A stretch of DNA of 64,000 nucleotides from Corallococcus macrosporus DSM 14697 (GTDB lineage: Bacteria; Myxococcota; Myxococcia; Myxococcales; Myxococcaceae), in contig NZ_CP022203.1 of NCBI RefSeq assembly GCF_002305895.1, positions 6,172,001 through 6,236,000 of the forward strand, in the 5' to 3' direction. Position numbers and translations under genes: made by a program. The notes beneath the pieces are model-generated. The model saw nothing but the letters and a program-made list of their open reading frames with translations. It was not told the DNA's origin and made no database searches. Position 1 is the stretch's first letter, and each line of letters opens with the position of its first letter. Positions 15,058 to 23,678 of the stretch are shown here, in pieces.

Positions 15058-15188
15058 GGGCCGGCCGGACAGGCAGCCAGGGCGATTCACTGCGTGAACC
15101 CAAGCACGTCCAGCAGTGGACCCTTGACGCCCCGGGGGCTGACGGTAGGCTGCCCCGCTTTTTGCATTTCCCCGTGGAGGTCGTTCCC

Positions 15189-16214
15189 GTGCTGGTCCTG
15201 GTCCTCGCCCTTGCTGTCGGGCTCGCCATCTCGCTCTATTTCAATCTCTTCGCCGGCCCCAAGCACGCCGCGCTCCCCTCGTCGGCCGCGTCGTCGTCGC
15301 CCCGCGCCGAGCTGGTGACGGACACCCAGGCGCGCGCCAAGGCCGAGGCGGAGCTCCAGCGCAAGCAGAAGGAGCTGGATGAGCAGCGCTCTCAACTTCA
15401 GGACGTGAAGGAGCAGCTCAAGCAGGCCAAGCGGAAGCTGTACGAGCAGAAGGAATCCGACAAGGGCGCGCAGGAGCTGGCCAAGGCGCGCGCCGAGGTG
15501 GAGCGCAGCGCCTCCACGCAGCTCGAGCGGACCCGCGAGGAGCTGTCCCACGCGCTGGTGGAGAACCAGCGGCTGAAGTCGGAGCTGGAGTCCAAGGGCC
15601 GCCGGCCGCAGCCCGCGCCGGCCGCGCCCGCTCCCACCGCCGCGCCCGCGCAGGTCGCCGCGCCCGCCCAGGAGGGTGAGGCCGTCGTCGCCGCGGTGGT
15701 GCCCGTGGTGGCCACGACGACGGAGGCGGCGCCGCAGGAGCGCCGCCAGCGCGTGTACCGCGAGCTGAACGACGCGGACCGCGAGAAGATGGAGCGGCTG
15801 GAGCAGGCCGCCACCAAGGACCGCAACCGCGCGGCGGAGCTGGAGAAGGAGCTGCGCCGGGTGAAGGGCCGCAACGAGACGCAGCAGCGCGTCTACGCCG
15901 CCACCAAGCACGACCTGGACCTGAGCCGCGACAAGTACAAGGCCTTGGAGAAGCGCCTCAACCGCACGCTCCTGGAGCGCGACCTGCTCCGCCGGGCCAT
16001 CAAGGACCTGGAGAAGAAGACGGGCATGCTCGCCGACCGCACGGAGCTGACGCCCGAGGAGGTCGCCGCCAGCGACCAGCGCACCGAGGAGACCTCGCGC
16101 GTGCGCGCCGAGGACGAGGGCCAGGCCACCAAGGCGGAGGCCCCGGCCGACACCGAGCAGCAGGCCCCCGAGAGCGCCCCGGCCGACGCCGAGACGAAGC
16201 CCGCGCAGGCCTGA
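15189..16214 (+). CDS. Membrane-anchored coiled-coil protein, function unknown
   Basis: 341 residues starting at a GTG at 15189, which has GGAGG eight bases upstream. No other start in the frame has a comparable site. A single N-terminal membrane segment (about residues 2-22, VLVLALAVGLAISLYFNLF) leads into a charged coiled coil (about 50-145). A Pro/Ala linker (about 147-185) and a second coiled coil (about 195-285) follow, then an acidic tail rich in Ala, Glu and Pro. The layout suggests an inner-membrane-tethered cytoplasmic scaffold. No enzymatic motif is visible. It is convergent with the MarR gene and separated from it by a strong hairpin. Confidence 0.8.
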   Translation: MLVLVLALAVGLAISLYFNLFAGPKHAALPSSAASSSPRAELVTDTQARAKAEAELQRKQKELDEQRSQLQDVKEQLKQAKRKLYEQKESDKGAQELAKARAEVERSASTQLERTREELSHALVENQRLKSELESKGRRPQPAPAAPAPTAAPAQVAAPAQEGEAVVAAVVPVVATTTEAAPQERRQRVYRELNDADREKMERLEQAATKDRNRAAELEKELRRVKGRNETQQRVYAATKHDLDLSRDKYKALEKRLNRTLLERDLLRRAIKDLEKKTGMLADRTELTPEEVAASDQRTEETSRVRAEDEGQATKAEAPADTEQQAPESAPADAETKPAQA

Positions 16215-16240
16215 CGCACCCGCCCCGACACGGGCGCCAT

Positions 16241-16283
16241 GAAGGGCTCGGCCTCCTGGAGAACCTCCAGGGCCGGGCCCTTC
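16241..16283. terminator. Bidirectional terminator between convergent genes
   Basis: GAAGGGC, CGGCC and CTGGAG on the left pair with CTCCAG, GGCCG and GCCCTTC on the right, giving a long GC-rich stem with small interruptions. It lies between the stops of the coiled-coil gene (16214) and the MarR gene (16296), where a shared terminator is expected. Confidence 0.75.
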
Positions 16284-16295
16284 GTCATTTCCGCG

Positions 16296-16751
16296 TCACG
16301 CCTCGGGCGGGCCGCCGCAGCCGTCCACCGGCAGCGGGCCCCGGGCCTGGACGAGCCCCGTCAGCAGCTTCTCCATCAGCCGCTTGAGCTCCGCCATCTC
16401 CGGCGCCGTGAGGTGACGCAGCAGCTCCCTGTCCGTCCACACCAGGGCGTCACGCAGCACCCCCAGCTCGGCGTGGCCGGCCGGAGACAGCTCCAGGCGG
16501 GAGCAGCGGCGGTCCTCGGAGGGGCCGCGCTTCACCAGCCCGTCCTCCTCCAGGCGGCCCACGAGCCGGCTCACCGCGGGGGCGTCCACGAGCAGCCGCT
16601 CCGCGATGGCGGCCTGGCTGCGCACACCGTCCGCGATGGACTGCAGCGCCAGCAACTGCATGAAAGGTCGACTGGTCTGCTCGCCGAGCCGCTCGGTCAG
16701 CAGACGGCGGATGGCGCGACGCAGCGAGGCCATTTGCTCCGGGAGAGTCAT
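16296..16751 (-). CDS. MarR-family repressor of the adjacent efflux operon
   Basis: 151 residues. The winged helix is visible: AIAERLLVDAPAVSRLVGRL is the helix-turn-helix, and EEDGLVKRGPSEDRRCSRLEL is the wing with the conserved DxR (EDRR). Flanking helices form the dimer interface. MarR proteins bind short inverted repeats and are released by phenolic or lipophilic ligands. The gene is divergent from an outer-membrane-factor/adaptor/RND operon, and an inverted repeat lies between the two starts, so local repression of both is likely. A GGGAG ribosome binding site lies immediately before the ATG. Confidence 0.9.
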   Translation of the reverse strand: MTLPEQMASLRRAIRRLLTERLGEQTSRPFMQLLALQSIADGVRSQAAIAERLLVDAPAVSRLVGRLEEDGLVKRGPSEDRRCSRLELSPAGHAELGVLRDALVWTDRELLRHLTAPEMAELKRLMEKLLTGLVQARGPLPVDGCGGPPEA

Positions 16752-16762
16752 CTCCCGTAAAG

Positions 16763-16783
16763 ATGGTTGCAGACTACAACCAT
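16763..16783. promoter_or_regulatory. Probable MarR operator
   Basis: ATGGTTG at 16763-16769 and CAACCAT at 16777-16783 form a perfect 7-bp inverted repeat around a 7-bp spacer, the size expected for a MarR dimer site. It begins 12 bp from the MarR start codon and is about 90 bp from the outer-membrane-factor start. On the minus strand it overlaps the spacer of a possible promoter whose TTGACA lies at 16783-16788. The surrounding stretch is A/T-rich compared with the genome. Confidence 0.7.
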
Positions 16784-16873
16784 TGTCAATTACATCGGCC
16801 CGACGCGTTTGGTCACAACGGGGGGAAGATTCCGGCCCACACGCAGTTCGCTCCCTTATTTCTTCCTCCTGGT

Positions 16874-18262
16874 ATGGCCTCCCCTTCCGTCATTCTCATG
16901 GCGCTCGTCGCGGCGTCGACGCTGACCGAGCCGTCACCGTCCATTCCCGCGCCCGTCCCCTTCCAGCCGAAGGTGGAGGACGCGATGCTCACCCCCGTGG
17001 CGCCCGCACCGCAGCAGGTGTCCACCTGGGATGAAGCCCTCGCGCTCGTCCGCCAGCGCTCCACCGACTTGCGCAGCGCCGAAGCCGGCGTGGAGCGCGC
17101 CGCCGGGCGCTCCCGGCAGGCCCTGTCCGCGCTGCTCCCCAATGCGCGCGTGTCGTCCAGTGTCGGTGTTGACCTGCTCAATCCCGACCTCCCCGTGGGC
17201 GCGGGCGGCACGCCGCTGGTGGGCATTGGCGGCGGCGACACCGGCGGTCCCTCCACGCCGCTCATCACCGCCACGGCGAACCTGACGCAGTCCCTGGTGG
17301 ACATCAGCGCCTGGCGCGGGCGGGCCTCGGCCAAGGCGGCCGAAAAGGGCGCGGTGGCGACGCTGGCGGAGACGCGGCGGCTGCTCACGCGGGGGCTGGC
17401 CCAGGTGCTGGTGTCCACGGTGGCGGCGGAGCGCGCGGCGGAGATCAACCGCGTGGGCCTGCGGCAGGCCCTGGAGCGCTTCGCGCTGGCGCAGCGGACG
17501 TATGAGCTGGGCGCGGGCAACCAGTTGGACGTGGTGCGCGTGGAGCAGGACGTGGCGGTGGCGCGTGGCGCCCTGGTCGCGGGCGATGAGCAGCTCCGGC
17601 GCAGCCGCGAGGCCCTGGGGCTGGCGGTGGGCAACGACAGCGCCGTGGGCGTCACCCGGGACTTCAACCTCCAGGGGCTGGTGGAGGAGACGCGGCGGGC
17701 CTGCACGCCCTTGAAGGACGTGAATGAGCGGACGGACCTGGTGGCCTCGCGCGCGCAGTTGGAGTCCGCGCGCGACAGCCGCCAGCAGGCCACCGCCGGC
17801 TATCTGCCCACGCTGGGCCTGTCCAGCACGGCCATTGGCCTGACCACGGACCCGGGCTTTGGCCGCGTGGCCATCTGGAGCGTGTCCGCGGTGCTGTCCG
17901 TCCCCATCTGGGAGGGCGGCCTGCGCGGCGGCCTGATTCGCGAGCGCGAGGGCGTGGAGCGCCAGGCGGCGGAGACGCTGGAGAGCACCCGCCGCAACGT
18001 GTCCATCCAGGTGACCCAGGCCCGGCGCGCCGTGGAGGTGGCGGAGGCCCTGGTGGCGACGGCGGTGGCGTCCCGCGACCTGGCGGACCGGACCGACCGC
18101 CTCACCCGCCGTTCTTTTGAAGTGGGCCGCGGCAGCAGCCTGGAGCTGGTGCAGAGCGGAGCGGCCCTGCGCCAGGCGGAGCTGAACCTGGTGCTGCGTG
18201 AATTCGAGCTCGTCCAGGCGCGCCTGGACGCATTCCTGACGGAGGCGCGGTGCGACTGGTGA
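16874..18262 (+). CDS. TolC-type outer membrane factor of an RND efflux system
   Basis: 462 residues from the ATG at 16874, giving a short hydrophobic secretion signal (SVILMALVAASTL). The two internally repeated helical blocks of the outer membrane efflux family are visible: WDEALALVRQRSTDLRSAEA with AAGRSRQALSALLPNARVSS, and RAQLESARDSRQQATAGYLPTLGLSS. The C-terminal repeat SFEVGRGSSLELVQSGAALR is typical of the family. It forms the trimeric channel-tunnel through the outer membrane. The adaptor gene begins inside its last codons. No clear ribosome binding site precedes the start, so the exact N-terminus is less sure. Confidence 0.9.
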   Translation: MASPSVILMALVAASTLTEPSPSIPAPVPFQPKVEDAMLTPVAPAPQQVSTWDEALALVRQRSTDLRSAEAGVERAAGRSRQALSALLPNARVSSSVGVDLLNPDLPVGAGGTPLVGIGGGDTGGPSTPLITATANLTQSLVDISAWRGRASAKAAEKGAVATLAETRRLLTRGLAQVLVSTVAAERAAEINRVGLRQALERFALAQRTYELGAGNQLDVVRVEQDVAVARGALVAGDEQLRRSREALGLAVGNDSAVGVTRDFNLQGLVEETRRACTPLKDVNERTDLVASRAQLESARDSRQQATAGYLPTLGLSSTAIGLTTDPGFGRVAIWSVSAVLSVPIWEGGLRGGLIREREGVERQAAETLESTRRNVSIQVTQARRAVEVAEALVATAVASRDLADRTDRLTRRSFEVGRGSSLELVQSGAALRQAELNLVLREFELVQARLDAFLTEARCDW

Positions 18263-19410
18263 ATCCGATGAAGGCGATGTGGGGCGTCACCCTGCTGGCG
18301 GCGGTGGCGGGCTGTTCGGGGCAGAAGGCGGCCCCCGCGGCCCCTCCGCCCCGCGAGGTGGAGGTGATGACGCTCACCCCGCGCGAGGTCCGTGACACGG
18401 GGGAGTACCTGGGCTCGCTGCTGTCGCGGCAGAACGTCAGCGTGCTGCCCCAGGTCGCCGGGTACGTGCGCAAGATTCACGTGCGCCCCGGTGAGAAGGT
18501 GGAGGCCGGCGCGCCGCTCCTCGAGGTGGACTCGCGCGAAGGCACCGCGGCGCTCGACAGCGCGCAGGCGCAGCTCAGCTCCACCCAGGTGAGCCTGGAG
18601 CTGGCGCGCCGCACGCTGGAGCGCACCGAGGCGCTCTACAAGGAAGGGCTCGCGAGCGCGCAGGAGCTGGAGCAGGGCCGCGCGCAGGTGGAGGCCGCCC
18701 AGGCCGCGGCGCGCTCGTCGGCCGCGCAGGTGACGCAGCGCCAGGTGCAGCTCCAGTACCACATCGTCCGCGCGCCCTTCGCCGGCACGGTGGGGGACGT
18801 GCTGGTGCGGCTGGGTGACTACGTGGGCATGACGACGCCGCTCACCAGCGTGGCGCAGGCGGACGTGCTGGAGGTGAGCGTGTCGATTCCGTCGCCGCGC
18901 GCCCGGGCGATGAAGCCCGACACCGCGCTCGAAATCCTGGACGCCGCGGGCAAGGTGCTGCTCACCAGCAACGTCTTCTACATCGCGCCCCAGGCGGACC
19001 CGCGCACCCAGTTGGTGGAGGTGAAGGCGGCCTTCCGCAACACCGTGGGCCTGCGGCCCAGCGAGCTGGTGCGCGCGCGGCTCGTCTACTCGGCCCGGGA
19101 CGCGCTGCAGATTCCCGCGCTCGCCGTCGTGCGGCAGAGCGGCCAGCCCTTCGCGCTGATCGTCCTGGAGAAGGATGGGAAGACGGTGGTGGAGCGCCGC
19201 CCCATCACGCTCGGCGCGCTGGGCGAGATGGCCTACGTGGTGGAGAACGGGCTGAAGTCAGGCGATCAGATCGCCGTGTCCTCGCTGCAGGCGCTGCGGG
19301 ATGGCACCGCGGTGAAACCCAAGCAGGCCAACGCCTCCTCCGCGCCCACTGGCAGCGGCCCGCCCCGGGCTGCTGGCAACGGCGGCGGCACGGTCGGCGG
19401 GAGCCGCTGA
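18250..19410 (+). CDS. RND efflux periplasmic adaptor (membrane fusion protein)
   Basis: 386 residues starting with a GTG at 18250, which has GGAGG four bases upstream and overlaps the outer-membrane-factor gene by 13 bp. A second GTG three codons further in is possible. The lipobox AVAGC (about residue 22) makes it a lipoprotein. The HlyD/AcrA domains follow: beta-barrel and lipoyl halves VSVLPQVAGYVRKIHVRPGEKVEAG and VRAPFAGTVGDVLVRLGDYV, a helical hairpin between them (about 100-165), and the membrane-proximal C-terminal domain. It bridges the RND pump and the outer membrane channel. Confidence 0.93.
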   Translation: MRLVNPMKAMWGVTLLAAVAGCSGQKAAPAAPPPREVEVMTLTPREVRDTGEYLGSLLSRQNVSVLPQVAGYVRKIHVRPGEKVEAGAPLLEVDSREGTAALDSAQAQLSSTQVSLELARRTLERTEALYKEGLASAQELEQGRAQVEAAQAAARSSAAQVTQRQVQLQYHIVRAPFAGTVGDVLVRLGDYVGMTTPLTSVAQADVLEVSVSIPSPRARAMKPDTALEILDAAGKVLLTSNVFYIAPQADPRTQLVEVKAAFRNTVGLRPSELVRARLVYSARDALQIPALAVVRQSGQPFALIVLEKDGKTVVERRPITLGALGEMAYVVENGLKSGDQIAVSSLQALRDGTAVKPKQANASSAPTGSGPPRAAGNGGGTVGGSR

Positions 19411-19432
19411 ACGAAGGGCCGGATAACGCACC

Positions 19433-22400
19433 ATGTTCGTCGACTTCTTCATCCGCAGGCCCGTCTTCGCCATCGTCTGCTCCATCCTGCTGACGCTGGT
19501 GGGGCTGATTGCCATCCCCACGCTGCCCATCTCCCAGTACCCGGACCTGGCGCCGCCGCAGGTCACCGTGAGCAGCACCTACGTGGGCGCGAGCGCCGAG
19601 GTGGTGGAGAGCGCCGTCACCATCCCGCTGGAGCAGGAGCTCAACGGCGTGGAGGGCATGCGCTACATCACCTCCACCAGCGGCAACGACGGATCCAGTC
19701 AAATCACCATCACCTTCGACGCCGCCCGCGACATCGAGGTGGCGGCCGTCGACGTGCAGAACCGCGTCAGCCGCGCCTCCGCGCGCCTGCCCTCGCAGGT
19801 GAACCAGACGGGCATCGTCGTCAACAAGGCCTCTAGCCAGATGCTGCTGACGGTGGGCCTGTTCAGCCCGGACAACCGCTACGACGCCAAGTTCCTCAGC
19901 AACTACGCCGACGTGAGCCTGAAGGACGCCATCAAGCGCGTGCCCGGCGTGGGTGACGTGCGCATCTTCGGCGAGCGCAAGTTCTCCATGCGCCTGTGGT
20001 TGGACCCCACGGAGCTGGCGCGCCGCAAGCTCACGCCCCAGGACGTGACGCGCGCGCTCCAGGAGCAGAACCTCCAGGTGGCCGCGGGCCAGATTGGCCA
20101 GCCGCCGTCCACCGAGGACCAGCCCTACCAGCTCGCGGTGCGGGCCCGGGGCCGGCTGGTGGAGCCGGCGGAGTTCGGTGACATCGTCCTGATGCGGGAC
20201 ACGGATGGTACCAGCGTCCGGGTGAAGGACGTGGGCCGCGTGGAGCTGGGCGCGGAGAACTACGGCACCCTCCTGCGCTTCAACGGCAAGACGGGCGTGG
20301 GCCTGGGCATCTTCCAGCTCCCCACCGCCAACGCGCTGGACGTGCGCGACGGCGTGTACGCGGAGCTGGAGCGGCTGTCGAAGCTGTTCCCGCCTGGCAT
20401 GCAGTTCCAGACGGGCACCGACACCACCCTGGCCGTCCGCGCCTCCATCAACGAGGTCGTCAAGACGCTGGCGGAGGCCATCGTCCTCGTCATCCTCGTC
20501 ATCTTCGTGTTCCTGCACGGCTGGCGCAGCGTGCTCATCACGGCCTTCACCCTCCCCGTCTCGCTGATAGGCACCTTCGCCTTCGTCTACCTGATGGGCT
20601 TCTCCATCAACACCCTCACCCTGTTCGGCCTCACGCTGGCCACGGGTCTGGTGGTGGACGACGCCATCGTCGTCATCGAGAACATCGAGCGGTTGATGGT
20701 GGAGCGGCGCCTCTCGCCCATGCAGGCCGCGCGGGAGGGCATGAAGGAGGTGGCCGGCGCCGTCATCGCCATCTCCATCGTGCTGGTGGCGGTGTTCGTC
20801 CCGGTGGCGCTCTTCCCGGGCACCACCGGCGCCATCTACCGTCAGTTCGCGCTGACCATCGCCGCGTCCATGGTGCTGTCCGCCTTCTGCGCCCTCACGC
20901 TCACCCCCGCGCTCAGCGCGCGGATGCTGAAGCACCACGTGGGCGAGAAGTGGGTCTTCTTCCGCTGGGTGGACAAGGTCCTGGACGGGACGAAGGCGAT
21001 GTATGGCCGGGGCCTGCGCAGGATGCTGAAGCACCCCTACCTGGTCCTGCTCGCCTTCCTGGCGTGCATCGGCGGCACGGCGCTGCTCTTCCGCGTCGCG
21101 CCCACGGGCTTCATCCCCGACGAGGACCAGGGCTACATCATGGTCTCCATCCAGGGCCCCGAGGGCATGGCACTCGCCCAGACGGAGAAGGTGCTGGTCG
21201 AGGCGGAGGCGATTCTGCAGGCGCAGCCCGAGGTGCGCGCCATGTTCGCCATCGGTGGCTTCTCCGTGATGGGCAACGGCCCCAACATGGCCATGATCTT
21301 CTCGTCGCTGACTCCGTGGGAGGAGCGCACGGGCAAGGGCCAGTCGGTGGCCGCGCTGGTGGAGCGGCTGCGTGGCCCGCTGAGTCAGATTGGCGGAGCG
21401 CGCGTGCTGCCCTTCCAGCCGCCCGCCATCCGCGGCGTCGGCAGCGTGGGCGGCTTCCAGTACATCGTCGAGGACATCGACGGCACCAAGTCGCTGGATG
21501 ACCTGGCCGCGGCCACGCAGATGCTGGTGGCGAAGGCCAACGAGCAGGGCCAGCTCCGCGGGGTCTTCAGCACCTTCAACGCGGACACCCCGCTGCTGGA
21601 CGTGGAGGTGGACCGGCAGAAGGCGAAGGCGCTCGGGGTTCCGATTGAGCAGATCTTCGGCACCATGCAGGTCTACATGGGCAGCCAGTACGTCAACGAC
21701 TTCAACTACGCCAACCGCACCTACCGCGTGTACGTGCAGGCGGAGCAGCAGTTCCGGGACAACCCGTCCGACATCGGCGCCTTCTACGTACGCAGCGACA
21801 CCGGGGACATGATTCCGCTGGAGTCGCTGGTCAAGGTGGAGCCCACCGTGTCCGCCCAGGTCATCCGCCACTACAACCTGTTCCGCTCGGCGGAGGTCAA
21901 CGGGCAGCCGGCGCCGGACGTGTCCTCCGGCCAGGCGCTGGAGGCCATGGAGGCGCTGGCCGCGCAGCACCTGCCCCAGGGCATGAGCGCGGAGTGGACG
22001 GGCATCAGCCTGGAGCAGAAGGAGAGCGGCGGCCAGACGGCCATCATCTTCGCGCTGGGCCTGCTCTTCGTCTTCCTGGTGCTGGCGGCGCAGTATGAGA
22101 GCTTCAGCCTGCCGCTGGTCATCATCTTCTCCGTGCCCCTGGCCATCATGGGCGCGCTGGGGTTGCAGCTCGCGCGCGGGTTCGCCAACGACGTGTTCTG
22201 CCAGGTGGGGCTCGTCATGCTGGTGGGCCTGGCCAGCAAGAACGCCATCCTCATCGTGGAGTTCGCCGAGCAGCTCCGGGAGGGCGGCAAGAGCGTCATC
22301 GACGCGGTGGTGGAGGCGGCGGAGGTCCGCCTGCGCCCCATCCTGATGACGTCCTTCGCCTTCCTCCTGGGCGTGGTGCCGCTGATGACGGCGTCCGGCG

Positions 22401-22579
22401 CCGGCGCGGCGTCCCGCAACTCGCTGGGGACGGCGGTGTTCGGCGGCATGCTGGTGTCCACGGTGGTGAACTTCGTGTTCATCCCCGGCCTCTACGTGCT
22501 GATGCAGAAGCTGCGCGGCGAGGCGAAGCGGTCCACGGGCGAGGACGACGCGGTGCCCACGCCCGCCGCGTCCCACTGA
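19433..22579 (+). CDS. RND multidrug efflux pump, AcrB/MexB (HAE1) type
   Basis: 1048 residues, the normal length for hydrophobe/amphiphile RND pumps. It starts MFVDFFIRRPVFA. The proton-relay Asp pair is present in GLVVDDAIVVIENIERL and the relay Lys in GLASKNAILIVEFAEQL. The porter segments include SGNDGSSQITITFD and GEMIPLESL-like loops, and GFIPDEDQGYIMV is the usual start of the second periplasmic half. It exports lipophilic compounds by proton antiport as a homotrimer. It lies 22 bp downstream of the adaptor gene in one operon controlled by the MarR gene. Confidence 0.96.
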   Translation: MFVDFFIRRPVFAIVCSILLTLVGLIAIPTLPISQYPDLAPPQVTVSSTYVGASAEVVESAVTIPLEQELNGVEGMRYITSTSGNDGSSQITITFDAARDIEVAAVDVQNRVSRASARLPSQVNQTGIVVNKASSQMLLTVGLFSPDNRYDAKFLSNYADVSLKDAIKRVPGVGDVRIFGERKFSMRLWLDPTELARRKLTPQDVTRALQEQNLQVAAGQIGQPPSTEDQPYQLAVRARGRLVEPAEFGDIVLMRDTDGTSVRVKDVGRVELGAENYGTLLRFNGKTGVGLGIFQLPTANALDVRDGVYAELERLSKLFPPGMQFQTGTDTTLAVRASINEVVKTLAEAIVLVILVIFVFLHGWRSVLITAFTLPVSLIGTFAFVYLMGFSINTLTLFGLTLATGLVVDDAIVVIENIERLMVERRLSPMQAAREGMKEVAGAVIAISIVLVAVFVPVALFPGTTGAIYRQFALTIAASMVLSAFCALTLTPALSARMLKHHVGEKWVFFRWVDKVLDGTKAMYGRGLRRMLKHPYLVLLAFLACIGGTALLFRVAPTGFIPDEDQGYIMVSIQGPEGMALAQTEKVLVEAEAILQAQPEVRAMFAIGGFSVMGNGPNMAMIFSSLTPWEERTGKGQSVAALVERLRGPLSQIGGARVLPFQPPAIRGVGSVGGFQYIVEDIDGTKSLDDLAAATQMLVAKANEQGQLRGVFSTFNADTPLLDVEVDRQKAKALGVPIEQIFGTMQVYMGSQYVNDFNYANRTYRVYVQAEQQFRDNPSDIGAFYVRSDTGDMIPLESLVKVEPTVSAQVIRHYNLFRSAEVNGQPAPDVSSGQALEAMEALAAQHLPQGMSAEWTGISLEQKESGGQTAIIFALGLLFVFLVLAAQYESFSLPLVIIFSVPLAIMGALGLQLARGFANDVFCQVGLVMLVGLASKNAILIVEFAEQLREGGKSVIDAVVEAAEVRLRPILMTSFAFLLGVVPLMTASGAGAASRNSLGTAVFGGMLVSTVVNFVFIPGLYVLMQKLRGEAKRSTGEDDAVPTPAASH

Positions 22580-22608
22580 GGCAGGCGCCCTCGGGCGATT
22601 GAAAAACG

Positions 22609-22642
22609 ACGGCCCGGCTCCTCACATGAGGGGCCGGGCCGT
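22609..22642. terminator. Bidirectional terminator
   Basis: ACGGCCCGG at 22609-22617 pairs with CCGGGCCGT at 22634-22642, with further pairing of CTCCTCA against the AGGGG side. AAAAA precedes it at 22602-22606, giving a T-run when read on the minus strand. It ends both the efflux operon and the convergent small lipoprotein gene. Confidence 0.8.
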
Positions 22643-22694
22643 GCCCATTTCAAGCAATCAATGGAGAGTTACAATGATGCCTGATAGCGGCAGC

Positions 22695-23147
22695 CTAGAT
22701 TTCGATCGGCAAGCCACCGCCGCAACCGCACGACTGAACCTCCGCACCGTAGCTGTACTCGGTGCACGAAGCGCCCACCGAGTTCAAACAGACGCGGTAA
22801 CGATTCCGTCCTTGGAAGATCGCGCCAGTCGTCACCCACTCGCCGTCGATACGCGTCCTGCAGATTGGAGCAGCATGGTCACACGCGGACAGCGTTCCGC
22901 AATCCACATCCTCTGACCACGCCGAACACGAGCCGTATCCAGCGGCTACACAGTTATTGACGGTCGAGGGCTCGCAGGAGTCAGCCAGGGCCTCCAGCAT
23001 GGCTGCATCGGGGACCGGAATCTCCGCACGCAAGGCCGCTTCGTTCGATGCGGGAGTCCCCTCTGCCGAATGCTGTTCATCGACGGGACCACACCCGACA
23101 AGGACAGCCACCAACGTCGAACCAATGAGCATTCCAAACTTCATCAT
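22695..23147 (-). CDS. Small Cys-rich lipoprotein, unknown function
   Basis: 150 residues from the ATG at 23147 (a second ATG follows directly), with GAGGTG upstream. The signal sequence ends in the lipobox VLVGC. The mature part has many Cys (SCEPSTVNNC, YGSCSAWSEDVDC, SACDHAAPIC, SCTEYSYGAEVQSCGCG), so it is probably a disulfide-stabilised surface domain. The sequence is less GC-biased than the neighbouring genes, in line with a lineage-specific or acquired gene. I recognise no family. The open frame continues upstream of 23147 but loses protein-like character. Confidence 0.65.
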   Translation of the reverse strand: MMKFGMLIGSTLVAVLVGCGPVDEQHSAEGTPASNEAALRAEIPVPDAAMLEALADSCEPSTVNNCVAAGYGSCSAWSEDVDCGTLSACDHAAPICRTRIDGEWVTTGAIFQGRNRYRVCLNSVGASCTEYSYGAEVQSCGCGGGLPIEI

Positions 23148-23678
23148 GCAAAGCACCTCAGACTCCTGCCGCCAAGAGCCGCGTCTAGGGCCCGTCATCG
23201 CACGTTCGCGGGCCACTGTGACATTTCCCAGGGATGCGGCGTATTGCCCCAGCCAAAAGGGATCCCAGGCCTGATTCGCATCATCCGCAGCATCCCACAA
23301 CAATCACTTTCCAGAAAAAACCAATTCGCCACTCATTCCGAATTGGCTTGCATTCCAGAAAACCCTATCACCACCACGTCAATGAATATTTACAGACACG
23401 TCACCTGGCGCTCCATCCAGGCCATCCCAAACAACAGACGAATCCCCCACATCGCACGCACGGCTTCAAGGCATCCGCAGCAGTCCGTACCGGCAACGTT
23501 TGCGGATCCTGACAAGGGCAAGTCGCGCGGCAGCCCCTCACTGAGAATGCGGCGGGTACATTTTGGGGTACGCTGGGCCCCACCGGAGGTAGTCCCTCCC
23601 CCTCGGCGGCCCCCGAGCAGGCGCCCGAGCTCCCTGGAGACGAGACTTGCGGCTGGACGGCCCGCCACGTAGCGAGGA
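23148..23678. other. Gene-poor, lower-GC stretch
   Basis: About 530 bp with visibly more A/T than the rest of the window. It contains the promoter of the Cys-rich lipoprotein, a clear minus-strand terminator at 23315-23346, and near-identical TTCCAGAAAA words on both sides of that hairpin (about 23310-23319 and 23353-23362). No convincing gene is visible. A short minus-strand frame ending in a TAA at about 23390 is the only candidate for the transcript that the terminator would end. The right end holds the promoter and leader of the histidine kinase gene. Confidence 0.6.
23315..23346 (-). terminator. Rho-independent terminator with no recognised upstream gene
   Basis: CCAATTCG at 23321-23328 pairs perfectly with CGAATTGG at 23339-23346 around a 10-base loop. 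On the minus strand the stem is followed directly by TTTTTT (23315-23320). It is a textbook terminator, but the DNA upstream of it on the minus strand (23347 to about 23600) has no recognised gene. It implies a small RNA or very short coding transcript. Confidence 0.75.
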
